A stretch of 64,000 nt of DNA from Bacilli bacterium (GCA_035326105.1 DAOKYO010000001.1:558001-622000); one strand, 5' to 3'; counted from the first letter of the stretch, positions 24,592 through 33,258 are shown. The notes: generated by a model not told the origin, from the sequence alone. Translations and numbers: made by a program.

Positions 24592-25503
24592 ATGAAAAAA
24601 TTCTCATGGCGGGATTTATCGCCCAAAAACTTTTTATTTCTGACGATTGCCGGCATTATCAATGCGATAGGCGTCACCATGTTTTTAATTCCGCTGACGC
24701 TTTTTGATAGCGGATTTTCGGGAACGGCCTTTTTGTTAAACAGTGTTACCCCTTCCTATTTAACACTGTCTTTATTCCTTATTGTCCTAAACTTTCCCCT
24801 TTTCATTTTGGGAACAAAAAAAATGGGACTGCAGTTTATTCTATATTCTCTTTATGCAATCAGTATTTATTCTTTTGTGGCCCTAATTATTCAAAATTGG
24901 CTGCCGATTGACTGGAACCAAGGCTCGCCTTTTGTTCACAATGATGTGTTTTTAGCAGCTATTTTTGGCGGCTTACTTTCAGGTATCGGCTCGGGTTTAA
25001 CAATTCGAAGTGGCGGAGCCCTGGACGGAGTGGAAGTTATCGCTATTCTTATTCACAAGCGGCTATCGACGACGGTAGGAGCGATTGTCATGGTTTATAA
25101 CGTTATTCTGTATTTACTCGTAGCCGTTATTTACTCTTCTTGGCAAATCCCCCTTTATTCAATCGTGACCTATATGATTGGTCAGCGTGCGGTTGACTTT
25201 GTCGTTGAGGGTCTTGATCGGGGGAAAGCCGCGATTATTATTACAGAGGAACCCAACAAAATAGCGGAAGCAATATCTTCTGAATTAAAGCGCGGAGTGA
25301 CTTTTTGGAGTGGTTATGGCTATTACTCCCAAAAAGGGAAGACGATATTATATGTTGTCGTTAACCGTTTTGAAATCGGTCGGTTAAAATCAATCGTTAA
25401 AAATGTTGACGATCGATCGTTTGTCACGATAAGTGATGTTACCGACGCGATGGGAGTCGATTTAAAATTTGGTAAGAGCGAGTATAGTAAAGTCGGAGAA
25501 TAA
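24592..25503 (+). CDS. YitT family membrane protein (second paralogue)
   Basis: 303 residues. Five to six hydrophobic segments (about 15-200) with the family glycine motifs (GIGSGLTIRSGGALDGVEV) and a C-terminal DUF2179 domain from ~215 (GVTFWSGYGYYSQKGKTILYVVV). GGAGG lies 6 bases before ATG 24592; the ATG one codon earlier is possible. It begins 46 bases after aspS without an intervening terminator and so may be read from the T-box promoter. Paralogue of 2909-3877 but diverged in sequence. Confidence 0.92.
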   Translation: MKKFSWRDLSPKNFLFLTIAGIINAIGVTMFLIPLTLFDSGFSGTAFLLNSVTPSYLTLSLFLIVLNFPLFILGTKKMGLQFILYSLYAISIYSFVALIIQNWLPIDWNQGSPFVHNDVFLAAIFGGLLSGIGSGLTIRSGGALDGVEVIAILIHKRLSTTVGAIVMVYNVILYLLVAVIYSSWQIPLYSIVTYMIGQRAVDFVVEGLDRGKAAIIITEEPNKIAEAISSELKRGVTFWSGYGYYSQKGKTILYVVVNRFEIGRLKSIVKNVDDRSFVTISDVTDAMGVDLKFGKSEYSKVGE

Positions 25504-25535
25504 AAAAATATAGATGAGCAATCATCTATATTTTT
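25504..25535. terminator. Intrinsic terminator
   Basis: AAATATAGATGA / TCATCTATATTT stem, GCAA loop, T-run; A-rich left flank allows use on both strands. Confidence 0.9.
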
Positions 25536-25555
25536 ATTTTCAAACATCAATTAAA

Positions 25556-26284
25556 TTAATTTTCAATCGAATAAATAAGATTATTGAATAGGGAACTAAT
25601 TAGGGAGCCGACAATCGGCTCAGTTTCAATCCCCTTGCGGACAAAGGTTAGAAGTTCATCATCGTGGCCGATAACATAGTTGACGGATTTAATTGCAAGC
25701 CAAGGTGTATCAAAAACGGCACAAGCGCTGGCAATTCCGCCTAACTCGGTGTCAAAAGCTCCAATACGATCAACGGCCGCGAAGTGAAGATTAATTAACT
25801 CATTAGCGGCTTCTTTACTGGTATAAAACCTATTGGTTGAAATTAGCGACGCTCGATGAATGTTGTGATTAATACTGCGACTATTGATGGTTTCAACCAT
25901 CGAAATATAATCATCTTCCGATGTATAGAACTCAGGAAGACCAGCTATTTGCCCATATTTAACATTACCAAAAGTGGTTAAATCGACATCGCCGTTATAA
26001 ATTCTTTCCACAAGGAGAATATCTCCCTGATGAAGAATTTCGTTATAGGCGCTGACACTGCCGATGCTTATGACAATGTAGGGACGATATTTTTCAATGC
26101 AAAGCGCAGTAATTATTGATGAGACAGTGTTGGTTGACTGGGTATAGGTTAAAACAATGTCTTTGCCGGAGTAGACTCCAACATAAACAGAATGATTTAA
26201 AGCAATTTCATCAACCCGTTCAATGTCCATTTTTGTCTTAATATAGATGATATCATCCGCATTATTTCCCAAAATTAAAATCAT
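25556..26284 (-). CDS. MTA/SAH nucleosidase-like phosphorylase-family protein
   Basis: 242 residues of the nucleoside phosphorylase/nucleosidase fold. Seen: VISIGSVSAYNEIL (phosphate/ribose loop position), GDILLVERIYNGDVDLT, and AVDRIGAFDTELGGIASACA, which corresponds to the MTAN segment around the Met-Glu substrate clamp (here Thr-Glu). The identity as a 5'-methylthioadenosine/S-adenosylhomocysteine nucleosidase is plausible but the N-terminus (MILILGNNADD) and active-site changes leave the substrate open. It is the last gene of the fibre operon; its ATG overlaps the EAL stop by four bases. Confidence 0.7.
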   Translation of the reverse strand: MILILGNNADDIIYIKTKMDIERVDEIALNHSVYVGVYSGKDIVLTYTQSTNTVSSIITALCIEKYRPYIVISIGSVSAYNEILHQGDILLVERIYNGDVDLTTFGNVKYGQIAGLPEFYTSEDDYISMVETINSRSINHNIHRASLISTNRFYTSKEAANELINLHFAAVDRIGAFDTELGGIASACAVFDTPWLAIKSVNYVIGHDDELLTFVRKGIETEPIVGSLISSLFNNLIYSIEN

Positions 26285-27864
26285 TTTTTGGCCCTCTTTT
26301 CAAAACGATTGGTTTTTAAAAACGTTAAGTATTGCTCGGGGGAGAGCGGACGAGAATAGTAGTAACCTTGAATACAGTCAACACCAATTTTCTTCATAAG
26401 TTGGACTTGTTTATATTCCTGAACACCTTCAACGACGATATAGGCTTCAAGAATATGCGCCAAGCGAACGATGGTTGAAACAATTTCCCGGGATTTTTCG
26501 TCGATTTCAATGTCATCCAAAAACACCTTATCGATTTTAATCGTATCAAAAGGAAGGCGCTTAATGTAACTTAGTGACGAGTACCCGGTTCCAAAGTCAT
26601 CAATGCCAACCTTGATTTTCATAGCCTTAAATTGCTTAATCAAGGAGAGTAAATATAGAACATCCCGTGAAGCTGGCGATTCGATAATCTCCACCTCAAT
26701 CAACATGGGATTAACCTTGTACTCATTAATCTTGTTTGATACAAATCCAACTAGATCAGTTTGAAATAACGTCCGTCGGGAAAAGTTAATTGAAATTGGC
26801 AATAGTCTTTCTCGTTTATTTTTCCAGGCGGTAATGTCCTGGCAGACGGTGTCAAAAACGTAGTGGTCAATTTGTAAAATTAAATCCGATTGCTCGGCGA
26901 AAGGAATAAAAGCGGCCGGAGTCAAAAGTCCTTTTGTAGGGTGGTGCCACCGAAGCAAGGCTTCAGCCCCAATAAATCTTTTGAGGTTTAAATCATATTT
27001 TGGTTGATAAAACACTTCAAACTCCCGATCATTTAATCCGCGGATAATTTCGTCGGCCAAATGGACATTTGCCGCCATCGTGTTGAACATATTTTCCTCG
27101 TAAATTTTTAATCCGGGCCGTTCATTATTGATTCGAGAAAAATCTCCAGCAATCAGCGAATGTTGAAGCATCTCCGCCGCGGTTGTTTTTTTATCGGTAG
27201 AGAAGCAGGTTCCAAAAAAGAAACTGGATTTTGCCGCCAGCCCGTTTTGTTCTAGCCGAGTATCAACCTCGGAGGTAACACAGTCAGTCAACTCGCGTAT
27301 TTCGCCCTCTTGAAGGTAAGGAATAGCCAATAAGAAGTTTTCATTATAATCATATCCATAAATTAGACGCCGATCATTGAGCCATAAGTTTTCAATTGCC
27401 TGAAAAACAATGCCGGTAATTTTGGATCCGACAGCATAACCGTAGTGCGAGAAAATCTCTCTTTTTAATTGGTAAACGGAAAAACTGATAATGGCATAAT
27501 TGAAGTGACTATGCCGGTAACGGCTGTTGATGGCATTTAAGAATTTGTGCTCATTAAACACGTCACGTATCGTGGCAAATGTATCATAGTTGAAGCGCAT
27601 TTGACTAGAGTAAATGCGTTTTTGATAAGAGGCGATAATGATGGCATGTACGGATAAAAGCAAGGCAAAGGCAATCACTACCGTCCACCAGAAAATATTA
27701 CTTACAGAAGAAGGCATCGCAAACTTTATCTTCATGAGCAATAAAGTTTCACTTACTATCGCTCCGATGAGCACGAAAAAAGATACGATAATGACGATGT
27801 TCAGAGGCCGCATATGGTGAAGACTGCGGCTGCCAAGTTTTCTATTCTTTTCTTTTTTCTTCAT
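26281..27864 (-). CDS. Membrane EAL-domain c-di-GMP phosphodiesterase
   Basis: 527 residues: two membrane helices (about 25-45 and 58-80), a degenerate GGDEF domain (~95-260, GYDYNENF where GGDEF should be), and a C-terminal EAL domain (~270-515). The EAL catalytic residues all look intact: EALLRW, SINFSRR, EVEIIES, DDFGTGYSS, KIDKVF, VVEGVQE and IQGYYYSRPL. It should hydrolyse c-di-GMP to pGpG. The start ATG overlaps the end of the SipW gene by 23 bases. Sitting behind a c-di-GMP riboswitch, it could give feedback on the signal that controls its own operon. Confidence 0.9.
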   Translation of the reverse strand: MKKKEKNRKLGSRSLHHMRPLNIVIIVSFFVLIGAIVSETLLLMKIKFAMPSSVSNIFWWTVVIAFALLLSVHAIIIASYQKRIYSSQMRFNYDTFATIRDVFNEHKFLNAINSRYRHSHFNYAIISFSVYQLKREIFSHYGYAVGSKITGIVFQAIENLWLNDRRLIYGYDYNENFLLAIPYLQEGEIRELTDCVTSEVDTRLEQNGLAAKSSFFFGTCFSTDKKTTAAEMLQHSLIAGDFSRINNERPGLKIYEENMFNTMAANVHLADEIIRGLNDREFEVFYQPKYDLNLKRFIGAEALLRWHHPTKGLLTPAAFIPFAEQSDLILQIDHYVFDTVCQDITAWKNKRERLLPISINFSRRTLFQTDLVGFVSNKINEYKVNPMLIEVEIIESPASRDVLYLLSLIKQFKAMKIKVGIDDFGTGYSSLSYIKRLPFDTIKIDKVFLDDIEIDEKSREIVSTIVRLAHILEAYIVVEGVQEYKQVQLMKKIGVDCIQGYYYSRPLSPEQYLTFLKTNRFEKRAKK

Positions 27865-28660
27865 CTTTTTCTTCCCTGTTTTCTATATTCATTTCCTGAC
27901 GCAATTTTTCTTTTTCCATCTCGACCAGTATCCGCAATTTTTCCCTTTGCTTCATATCTTCAAAGTCATCATCATCACTTATATTATCATTTTTTAGGGA
28001 ATCTCCGTTAACACCTGTCGCGGTATTTTCCTCTTTAGTTCCCTTAATAATATCCCGCATTGCCGAAATAAATACCCAAAGCAGAGGAATTAAAACTACG
28101 ATGGGAAAAAGGTAGACATTGGATAAAGTTTGGTAAGCGACACCGATTGGCTTTGATACTTCGATTACTTTGCCTAAAACATATCTTTCGGGAACGACAT
28201 CATAGTTGCTATAGTCACAAGCATGGCCAAAGTTGACATAGCAAGATTCGGCTTCCAAGTTATCGCCAAGAGTATAAAAAGTATAATTATCGTTACCATC
28301 GATAATAATATCGATAATACGATGCGTAATTATAACTTTAGCATTGGGGTTATAAAAAGAAATAATATCCCCATCGTGATTTTCGATTTCACTGGAGGCT
28401 TTTAGAGTTGTGACATCAACTTTTTGCACGATAATGCCGACGCCCACGGGCATTACGGGTTCCATTGAATCCGTTAAAACGGTCATTGTTTGATAGCCAA
28501 AAAAGTTTGGTACCCCATAATTACTTCGGGCGGTGATAAAGCCAGAGGCTTCCACGACAAACAGAAGGGCAATCAGGCTTCCTAAAACCCAAGAAACGAT
28601 TGTTCCGATTTTGCTTTTTTTCTTTTTTATGGTGGTTGATTGATTCATATAACTATTCAC
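27842..28660 (-). CDS. sipW: SipW-type signal peptidase I
   Basis: 272 residues, serine endopeptidase of the ER/archaeal-like SipW class that matures TasA-type fibre proteins. An N-terminal helix (~22-45), then LTDSMEPVMPVGVGIIV with the catalytic Ser, DGDIISFYNPN, VIITHRIIDI with the His that replaces the usual Lys, and FYTLGDNLEAES (GDN box). A second helix (~175-198) leads to a long cytoplasmic, highly charged tail (DDDDFEDMKQREKLRILVE onward) not usual for SipW. GTG 28660 overlaps the previous stop by 8 bases; ATG 28648 is an alternative. Its likely clients are the five secreted proteins upstream. Confidence 0.9.
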   Translation of the reverse strand: MNSYMNQSTTIKKKKSKIGTIVSWVLGSLIALLFVVEASGFITARSNYGVPNFFGYQTMTVLTDSMEPVMPVGVGIIVQKVDVTTLKASSEIENHDGDIISFYNPNAKVIITHRIIDIIIDGNDNYTFYTLGDNLEAESCYVNFGHACDYSNYDVVPERYVLGKVIEVSKPIGVAYQTLSNVYLFPIVVLIPLLWVFISAMRDIIKGTKEENTATGVNGDSLKNDNISDDDDFEDMKQREKLRILVEMEKEKLRQEMNIENREEKDEEKRKE

Positions 28661-30128
28661 GAGCCTTTTCGGCTTTAATCTTTACTTTCTTTTTTGCTTC
28701 TTCCAACTTGCGCTGTTCTTCCCTATTAATCGCTGCTATTCGGGCGGCCTCTTCCTGAGCCAACCTCTTGTCTAAAGCGGCTTTCTTTTTAGCTTCAAGA
28801 AGTAGACGTTTCTTTTCTTGGGCTTCCTCTTTCTGCATTAATTTCCGTTGCCGATCAGCTTCTTTTTTAGCAAAAATTCTTTCTTTTTCTTTTTGCTTTC
28901 TAATTTCCGCCTGCTCTTTTTCTTTGCGGCGTTTCTCAATAAGCCGCTCTTTGGCTTCCTTACGCTTCTTTTCAAGGGCAATTTGCTTTGCAGATTTCGG
29001 TTTAGCGACTAGAGCAAAGGCAAAATCCGTATCCAAGAAACGCTCATCGCCAGCGATGACGCCTTCGGGAATATCCGTAAAACGAGGTTTGATTGTGTAG
29101 GCCCGTGTGCCCCGTTCAATTGGTCGGGCATTGTCAGTACTTAAGGTAAGATAAGAAGCCACCATCAAACTATGAAGGTTTTTCAAATACTCTTCGCTAA
29201 ATATGTTTTTCTTTTGCTTTATTGAGTAGGAAACACCAAGTTCGTCGTAGCGGCTTATGTAGGACCAAAGCAAAAATGAATCATGATAGTCGTGGTTCAT
29301 ACGAATAATGTTGGTCTGTTGAATAGGATCTTTAACAGGAACGGCCTTATTCATCATGATCATAAAGGGTGAACTGGCCAAAAACATAACCCGTCGGCGA
29401 ATCTCTTTTAGTCGAGTTAAGACATCTTCGTTGGCACTGCGTTCCCCATTATCATCGCTGGGAATAACTTGTTTTAGTTGGCCGGTATATTCATAGGTGG
29501 CCCCGCCGATTACCACTTGAGTTGACATCTTGATGATATCGCTATTTTGGGTGTCGCCATGAGCCATAATGTATTTGTAACGGAGTTCGATAAAAACTTG
29601 AAGCCGTCTAATTAATGTCATTATAAAGCGGTTTTCATAAATGGCCAACTCGTCTTCCGTAAATGAATTGAGAATTTTTTCCGGCATAACGGTCCCATCC
29701 GGATTGACGGATTTGATAAACTCGCTATGTTGACCAAGATGACGGACAGCGGTCGGAGTGATACGCTTGGCATTTTCAATCGGGACGATTTCATGCGTTT
29801 CATTTATGAATCGTCGCGGATTTTGAACAACTTTTTCAATCGCAGGTAATTTCTCTTCAATTTTTTCCACAAAATCAACATTATACTTTTTAGTTTCAGT
29901 GCGCGAAAGGCCACTAAAATTGTTGTCTTTATTCGTACTGATTAAATTGTATACTTCACGCAAATCATGATTACGCAAAATAATACGCGTCAATTGACGT
30001 GTATACTTATCTTTCATCCGATTTACCTTTTCAACCGGAGTTAATCTTTTTCTCTTCTTCTTTGAAGGTGATTTGGTTTTTTCTTTTTTGCTGGTTGCGA
30101 CCTTTTTTTTATCTACTTTTTTTGTCAT
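28653..30128 (-). CDS. DUF2357/McrC-like protein with coiled-coil tail
   Basis: 491 residues. A Lys-rich N-terminus (~1-35), a central region resembling the DUF2357 partner of McrB-like ATPases (RHLGQHSEFIKSV, and FTEDELAIYENRFIMTLIRR, which carries the typical ENRF element), and a C-terminal third (~370-491) made almost entirely of a Lys/Glu/Arg/Ala coiled coil. I find no PD-(D/E)XK nuclease signature, which McrC and DUF2357 restriction proteins normally have. It starts 10 bases after the AAA+ gene and overlaps sipW, so all three are one unit. The DUF2357 assignment is by motif and gene pairing, not by search. Confidence 0.7.
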   Translation of the reverse strand: MTKKVDKKKVATSKKEKTKSPSKKKRKRLTPVEKVNRMKDKYTRQLTRIILRNHDLREVYNLISTNKDNNFSGLSRTETKKYNVDFVEKIEEKLPAIEKVVQNPRRFINETHEIVPIENAKRITPTAVRHLGQHSEFIKSVNPDGTVMPEKILNSFTEDELAIYENRFIMTLIRRLQVFIELRYKYIMAHGDTQNSDIIKMSTQVVIGGATYEYTGQLKQVIPSDDNGERSANEDVLTRLKEIRRRVMFLASSPFMIMMNKAVPVKDPIQQTNIIRMNHDYHDSFLLWSYISRYDELGVSYSIKQKKNIFSEEYLKNLHSLMVASYLTLSTDNARPIERGTRAYTIKPRFTDIPEGVIAGDERFLDTDFAFALVAKPKSAKQIALEKKRKEAKERLIEKRRKEKEQAEIRKQKEKERIFAKKEADRQRKLMQKEEAQEKKRLLLEAKKKAALDKRLAQEEAARIAAINREEQRKLEEAKKKVKIKAEKARE

Positions 30129-30138
30129 TTAAATCAAC

Positions 30139-31680
30139 CTAACTCATCTTAATGAAATCATCAATAACTTGATTGGATAATTTGAAAGTGTTCTTGCCAA
30201 AGAGTTTTTCCAATTCGGTCGCAAGTTGTTTTAACTCTTCATGTAAGAAAGCAAGATTAAGCGCGGAAAATTTCTTTAAAACCTTACTTGAAAATATAAA
30301 ATCAAGTGCCTCTAATTCGGTGCCTCCACAGGCGACGTAATTAGGGACAAAGCGTTTTAGTTGTTTCATAATCCGGTTGCCAAATGCAATATGAAACTTC
30401 GCAATAACGAATGTGTCTAATTTAGCAAAACGGCCTAAATTAACTTCGGAAACAGGATAGTTTGTCTGTGCTTCATTATAGAGTTGGGCTAAATAGTTAT
30501 AAGTTATAGCTACAGGCTCAGTAAATTCAGCGTCAAAAGCAACGCCCTTATTATTTAACTGCAATGACATCGCCCGATCGTAAACCTTGTCGGTAATGGT
30601 AAAAGTCGAGTCGTCGTTATTGGCCGTTCCAAAAAACCACAAGTTTTGCGGAATCAATAACTTACCATTTTCAAGATGACGGGGATTATCGGCACTGGGA
30701 GTGTTTGTAACTTCAACTTTCCATTCACTCGGATCCGGCATTTCCATAATGGATAGAAATTCCGCAAAGTAATATTCCACCCGGGCTAAGTTCATTTCAT
30801 CGAGAATAATTATGCAATTATCTTCGCGATAAGTTGCTTCGTAAACTGCCTTTAAAAAATCAGTTTCGTTAAATTTCTTAGTGAATTCATTGTAGTAACC
30901 AATCAATTCACTCCGATCTCTCCACGAAGGTTGAACTGAGCATATTTGGACATCATTTTGAAAAAATTTGCCTAGAGCATAAGGCAAGGAAGTTTTACCG
31001 GTACCAGATATGCCTTCAAGAATTAATAGCCGGCTCGTGCCTAAAGCAGCGAATACAATCCTAATCATCGAAGTCTCATAATAAAGTCCAAGTTGTGAGG
31101 CGGCAAAAAGACGAAAGCGAGCAGAAAGCTCCTCTAATGAGATATTGGCATCCATATCTGGCGAATCCACCCGCGGATGATAATCCTGGTATTTCTTATC
31201 GATCATCGCCAATTTTGGGAACATCGAATCATTAACTTTATTTTCCTCATCCCGGGAAGTTCCATCGGAGTTAAGTGATGAACTGTTGGGATTGATTCCC
31301 AAGGACCCGACCTTCAGTTTTAAAATCTCGTTTTTCTCCATCACCGCGGCATATAACTGGTCATTTAGAGATTGAATTTGGGCGAGCATTTTGGATCTCG
31401 TCATATCGTTACGCCCAATTTTGACAATTCGATAGATAAGCAGATAAAGCAAATAGCCAAGAATACCGATAATTGAAACCACGATTAAAAGAAAAAGAAC
31501 AAATAACATCCATCCCCAAACACCAAATCCGTCTAAATAAGTACGAAGAATGGCATCGTATTCCGAAAAGTCACTGCCTATGAAGGTCCATGGTTTAATT
31601 ATACCGGTATAGAAAAAATCCCCTAGATTACGAAAAAGGGCTGTAAATAAATCCCGAATATAACTAAAGAAATTACTCAT
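30139..31680 (-). CDS. Membrane-anchored McrB-like AAA+ ATPase
   Basis: 513 residues from ATG 31680 (GAAAGGA ribosome site; 18 earlier in-frame codons excluded). N-terminal amphipathic stretch, one long or two short membrane helices (~53-85, WGWMLFVLFLLIVVSIIGIL), a short coiled coil (~92-125), a low-complexity linker, and an AAA_5-type ATPase: Walker A EGISGTGKTSLP near 225, QPSWRDRSELIGYYN, Walker B IIILDEMNLARVEYY, sensor-1 FFGTANNDDSTFTITDKVYD and the arginine-finger DRA. This is the McrB/MoxR-like class that pairs with DUF2357. Its place inside a secretion operon argues against restriction and for remodelling or powering a membrane machine; that role is inferred. Confidence 0.82.
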   Translation of the reverse strand: MSNFFSYIRDLFTALFRNLGDFFYTGIIKPWTFIGSDFSEYDAILRTYLDGFGVWGWMLFVLFLLIVVSIIGILGYLLYLLIYRIVKIGRNDMTRSKMLAQIQSLNDQLYAAVMEKNEILKLKVGSLGINPNSSSLNSDGTSRDEENKVNDSMFPKLAMIDKKYQDYHPRVDSPDMDANISLEELSARFRLFAASQLGLYYETSMIRIVFAALGTSRLLILEGISGTGKTSLPYALGKFFQNDVQICSVQPSWRDRSELIGYYNEFTKKFNETDFLKAVYEATYREDNCIIILDEMNLARVEYYFAEFLSIMEMPDPSEWKVEVTNTPSADNPRHLENGKLLIPQNLWFFGTANNDDSTFTITDKVYDRAMSLQLNNKGVAFDAEFTEPVAITYNYLAQLYNEAQTNYPVSEVNLGRFAKLDTFVIAKFHIAFGNRIMKQLKRFVPNYVACGGTELEALDFIFSSKVLKKFSALNLAFLHEELKQLATELEKLFGKNTFKLSNQVIDDFIKMS

Positions 31681-31698
31681 AGATATCCTTTCATAAAG

Positions 31699-31723
31699 GC
31701 AAAACCAAGGCCATCCAGCCTTG
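31699..31723 (-). terminator. Weak hairpin between fibre gene and ATPase
   Basis: On the minus strand CAAGGC / GCCTTG, 6-base loop, followed by GGTTTT. The short T-run suggests partial termination, which would make the secreted protein more abundant than the ATPase and peptidase. Confidence 0.5.
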
Positions 31724-31753
31724 ATTATCTTCAAAAAAATAAAGGGGCAACAA

Positions 31754-32905
31754 TTAATTAGAAGTAAGTGGCGAAGAAATGAATTTTAACTGCGCACCAA
31801 AAGTTCCTGAAACAAGAAGATTAGTGCAGGCATGATCCCAGCCTTCCAGCCAAATTTTAATTTTTACTTCCGCAATACCATTTTCATCAGTTACGGCAAT
31901 TGGCATATTGCCAGTGCCCTGTTGGTAAGTGCTGATCTTATCGTAACCTGCCATTGCCGGGACCGCATTTGTTAAAGGTCGAACACCTGATTTAGTGCCG
32001 CCATTATAGAAGGCAACTTCGCTTGTATCTGCGGGAATGTCTTCATTTTCGGCCGGGCCCCAACTATCATCGGCTAGCTCATCGACAAAATCGCCATAAG
32101 CAATCTCATAAAGAGTCTCATCAATTTCCCCATCTTCAAGTAGAGTCGGATCGCTTGTAAAATCAAAATAGCCATCCTCGTCTAAATCCATCCTACCACC
32201 GACCGCTATCGAACCCTTTTCATTTCTCCCCGGGCTAATAATATCCGAGGCATAGGCACTTTCAAAACCAAGGCGAAGAGCCTGAGTGATGTTGTTCTTA
32301 CCGGCAAAAGCCGTATCGTTGTCAAAATATATAGCGTTATTTTCTACGCCGGATACCGTTTCATCTTGACGAATGATGCCGACATTAAAGAGAATATCAA
32401 AAGCGATATAATCACTCTTATTGGCCTCACTCGAAAAATCAACCACTCGGGTATAAGTTGCGCTATTACTGGACGGACGATCATATAAAGTAATCTCATC
32501 GCCGGTTTGAAACCTTTTACTAGTAATAGGCTTTACCGTGTTTGAATCCGAATAGCCTTCATGGCTAACGATGTATTGCATCGTTTTAGCTCCCACGGAT
32601 AAATCGCTCCAATAAACATAGCCTCCACCAGCATAATTATTCGAATCGCTGGTAAGGTGATATGTTTCTAGCTCACTCTCCCCGATGGGCTCTTGGACGC
32701 GAAAACCAACTTTCATCAAATTGGCATCACCCGTAGATTTGTTCGAAAAAGCCACGGTCGTTGAATTCGCTAAATAGCGAGCGACAGTCGCTCCCACATA
32801 AGAAATAACTACAAATGTAACCAGCAGGCTTGCCGATATGGCCAGCAGGGTGCGGGCTTTTTTGGCGCGCTTGCGGTTCTTAAGTAATTCGCTTGGTGCT
32901 CCCAT
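31754..32905 (-). CDS. Secreted SipW-dependent (TasA/camelysin-like) protein
   Basis: 383 residues. Basic N-terminus, hydrophobic helix (~20-40, TLLAISASLLVTFVVISYVG), then ATVARYLANSTTVAFSNKS, the position where SipW substrates have the YAWFTD-like motif. The mature part is acidic, beta-rich and ends KIWLEGWDHACTNLLVSGTF, a Trp-Leu-Glu-Gly element shared with the 33776-34669 protein. GAAAGGATAATCG precedes ATG 32905. First gene behind the second c-di-GMP riboswitch, after a 5' leader of about 200 bases. Probable structural or accessory fibre protein. Confidence 0.75.
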   Translation of the reverse strand: MGAPSELLKNRKRAKKARTLLAISASLLVTFVVISYVGATVARYLANSTTVAFSNKSTGDANLMKVGFRVQEPIGESELETYHLTSDSNNYAGGGYVYWSDLSVGAKTMQYIVSHEGYSDSNTVKPITSKRFQTGDEITLYDRPSSNSATYTRVVDFSSEANKSDYIAFDILFNVGIIRQDETVSGVENNAIYFDNDTAFAGKNNITQALRLGFESAYASDIISPGRNEKGSIAVGGRMDLDEDGYFDFTSDPTLLEDGEIDETLYEIAYGDFVDELADDSWGPAENEDIPADTSEVAFYNGGTKSGVRPLTNAVPAMAGYDKISTYQQGTGNMPIAVTDENGIAEVKIKIWLEGWDHACTNLLVSGTFGAQLKFISSPLTSN

Positions 32906-33111
32906 ATCGATTATCCTTTCAAGTTACGACAAAAGATAGAAAAGATAGACCTTTTCTTGCCAACTCCATCTTTCTGCGTTCCATTACTACGCGGATAAAT
33001 TTCGTTTGGCTGCCTCTCATCATTCTTAACGATTGACGAGACCCCATGGAAATAAAAAAATCGATGTTAACCAATCATTGCCCGGAATCGATCAAATCTT
33101 TTTTATTCCGT

Positions 33112-33187
33112 ACGGCAACTGGCTACCATCGCTATCCGCTACAGGTCCTTTAGTTTTGCGTCGCTAGATTTCTCTAGTTTTGCCTTT
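33112..33187 (-). promoter_or_regulatory. c-di-GMP-I (GEMM-I) riboswitch 2
   Basis: On the minus strand: GGCAAAAC, stem CTAGA-GAAA-TCTAG with a GNRA tetraloop, GCGACGCAAAACTA, a P3 arm, then GGTAGCCAGTTGCC, i.e. all conserved GEMM-I blocks in order. A G precedes CAAA, the base that favours c-di-GMP over cGAMP. Downstream, TTGCC plus GGAAT can pair with ATTCC plus GGCAA, which excludes a hairpin at ATCGAT...ATCGAT with seven Ts (about 33054-33093). Confidence 0.93.
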
Positions 33188-33197
33188 GTCAAGAACA

Positions 33198-33225
33198 ATT
33201 ATATATCAATTGAAACAATTGTCAA
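33198..33225 (-). promoter_or_regulatory. Promoter of riboswitch 2 operon
   Basis: On the minus strand TTGACA (33225-33220), 16-base spacer, TATAAT (33203-33198). The spacer contains a CAATTG repeat arranged as an inverted pair, which might be an operator. Confidence 0.85.
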
Positions 33226-33226
33226 C

Positions 33227-33258
33227 AAAAAAGCAGTCACTTTTTATGACTGCTTTTT
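33227..33258 (-). terminator. Terminator after the 130-residue membrane protein
   Basis: AAAAAGCAGTCA / TGACTGCTTTTT stem with T-run on the minus strand. It separates this unit from riboswitch 2. Confidence 0.92.

Noticed and set aside
28768..29100. Plus-strand open frame of 110 codons rich in Ser, Phe and Arg
   Set aside because: It is the antisense of the Lys/Glu/Arg coiled-coil tail of the DUF2357-like gene; low-complexity shadow with no ribosome site.
28653..31680. Reading the AAA+/DUF2357 pair as a McrBC-type restriction system
   Set aside because: The ATPase is membrane-anchored, the partner shows no nuclease motif, and both are embedded in a secretion operon.
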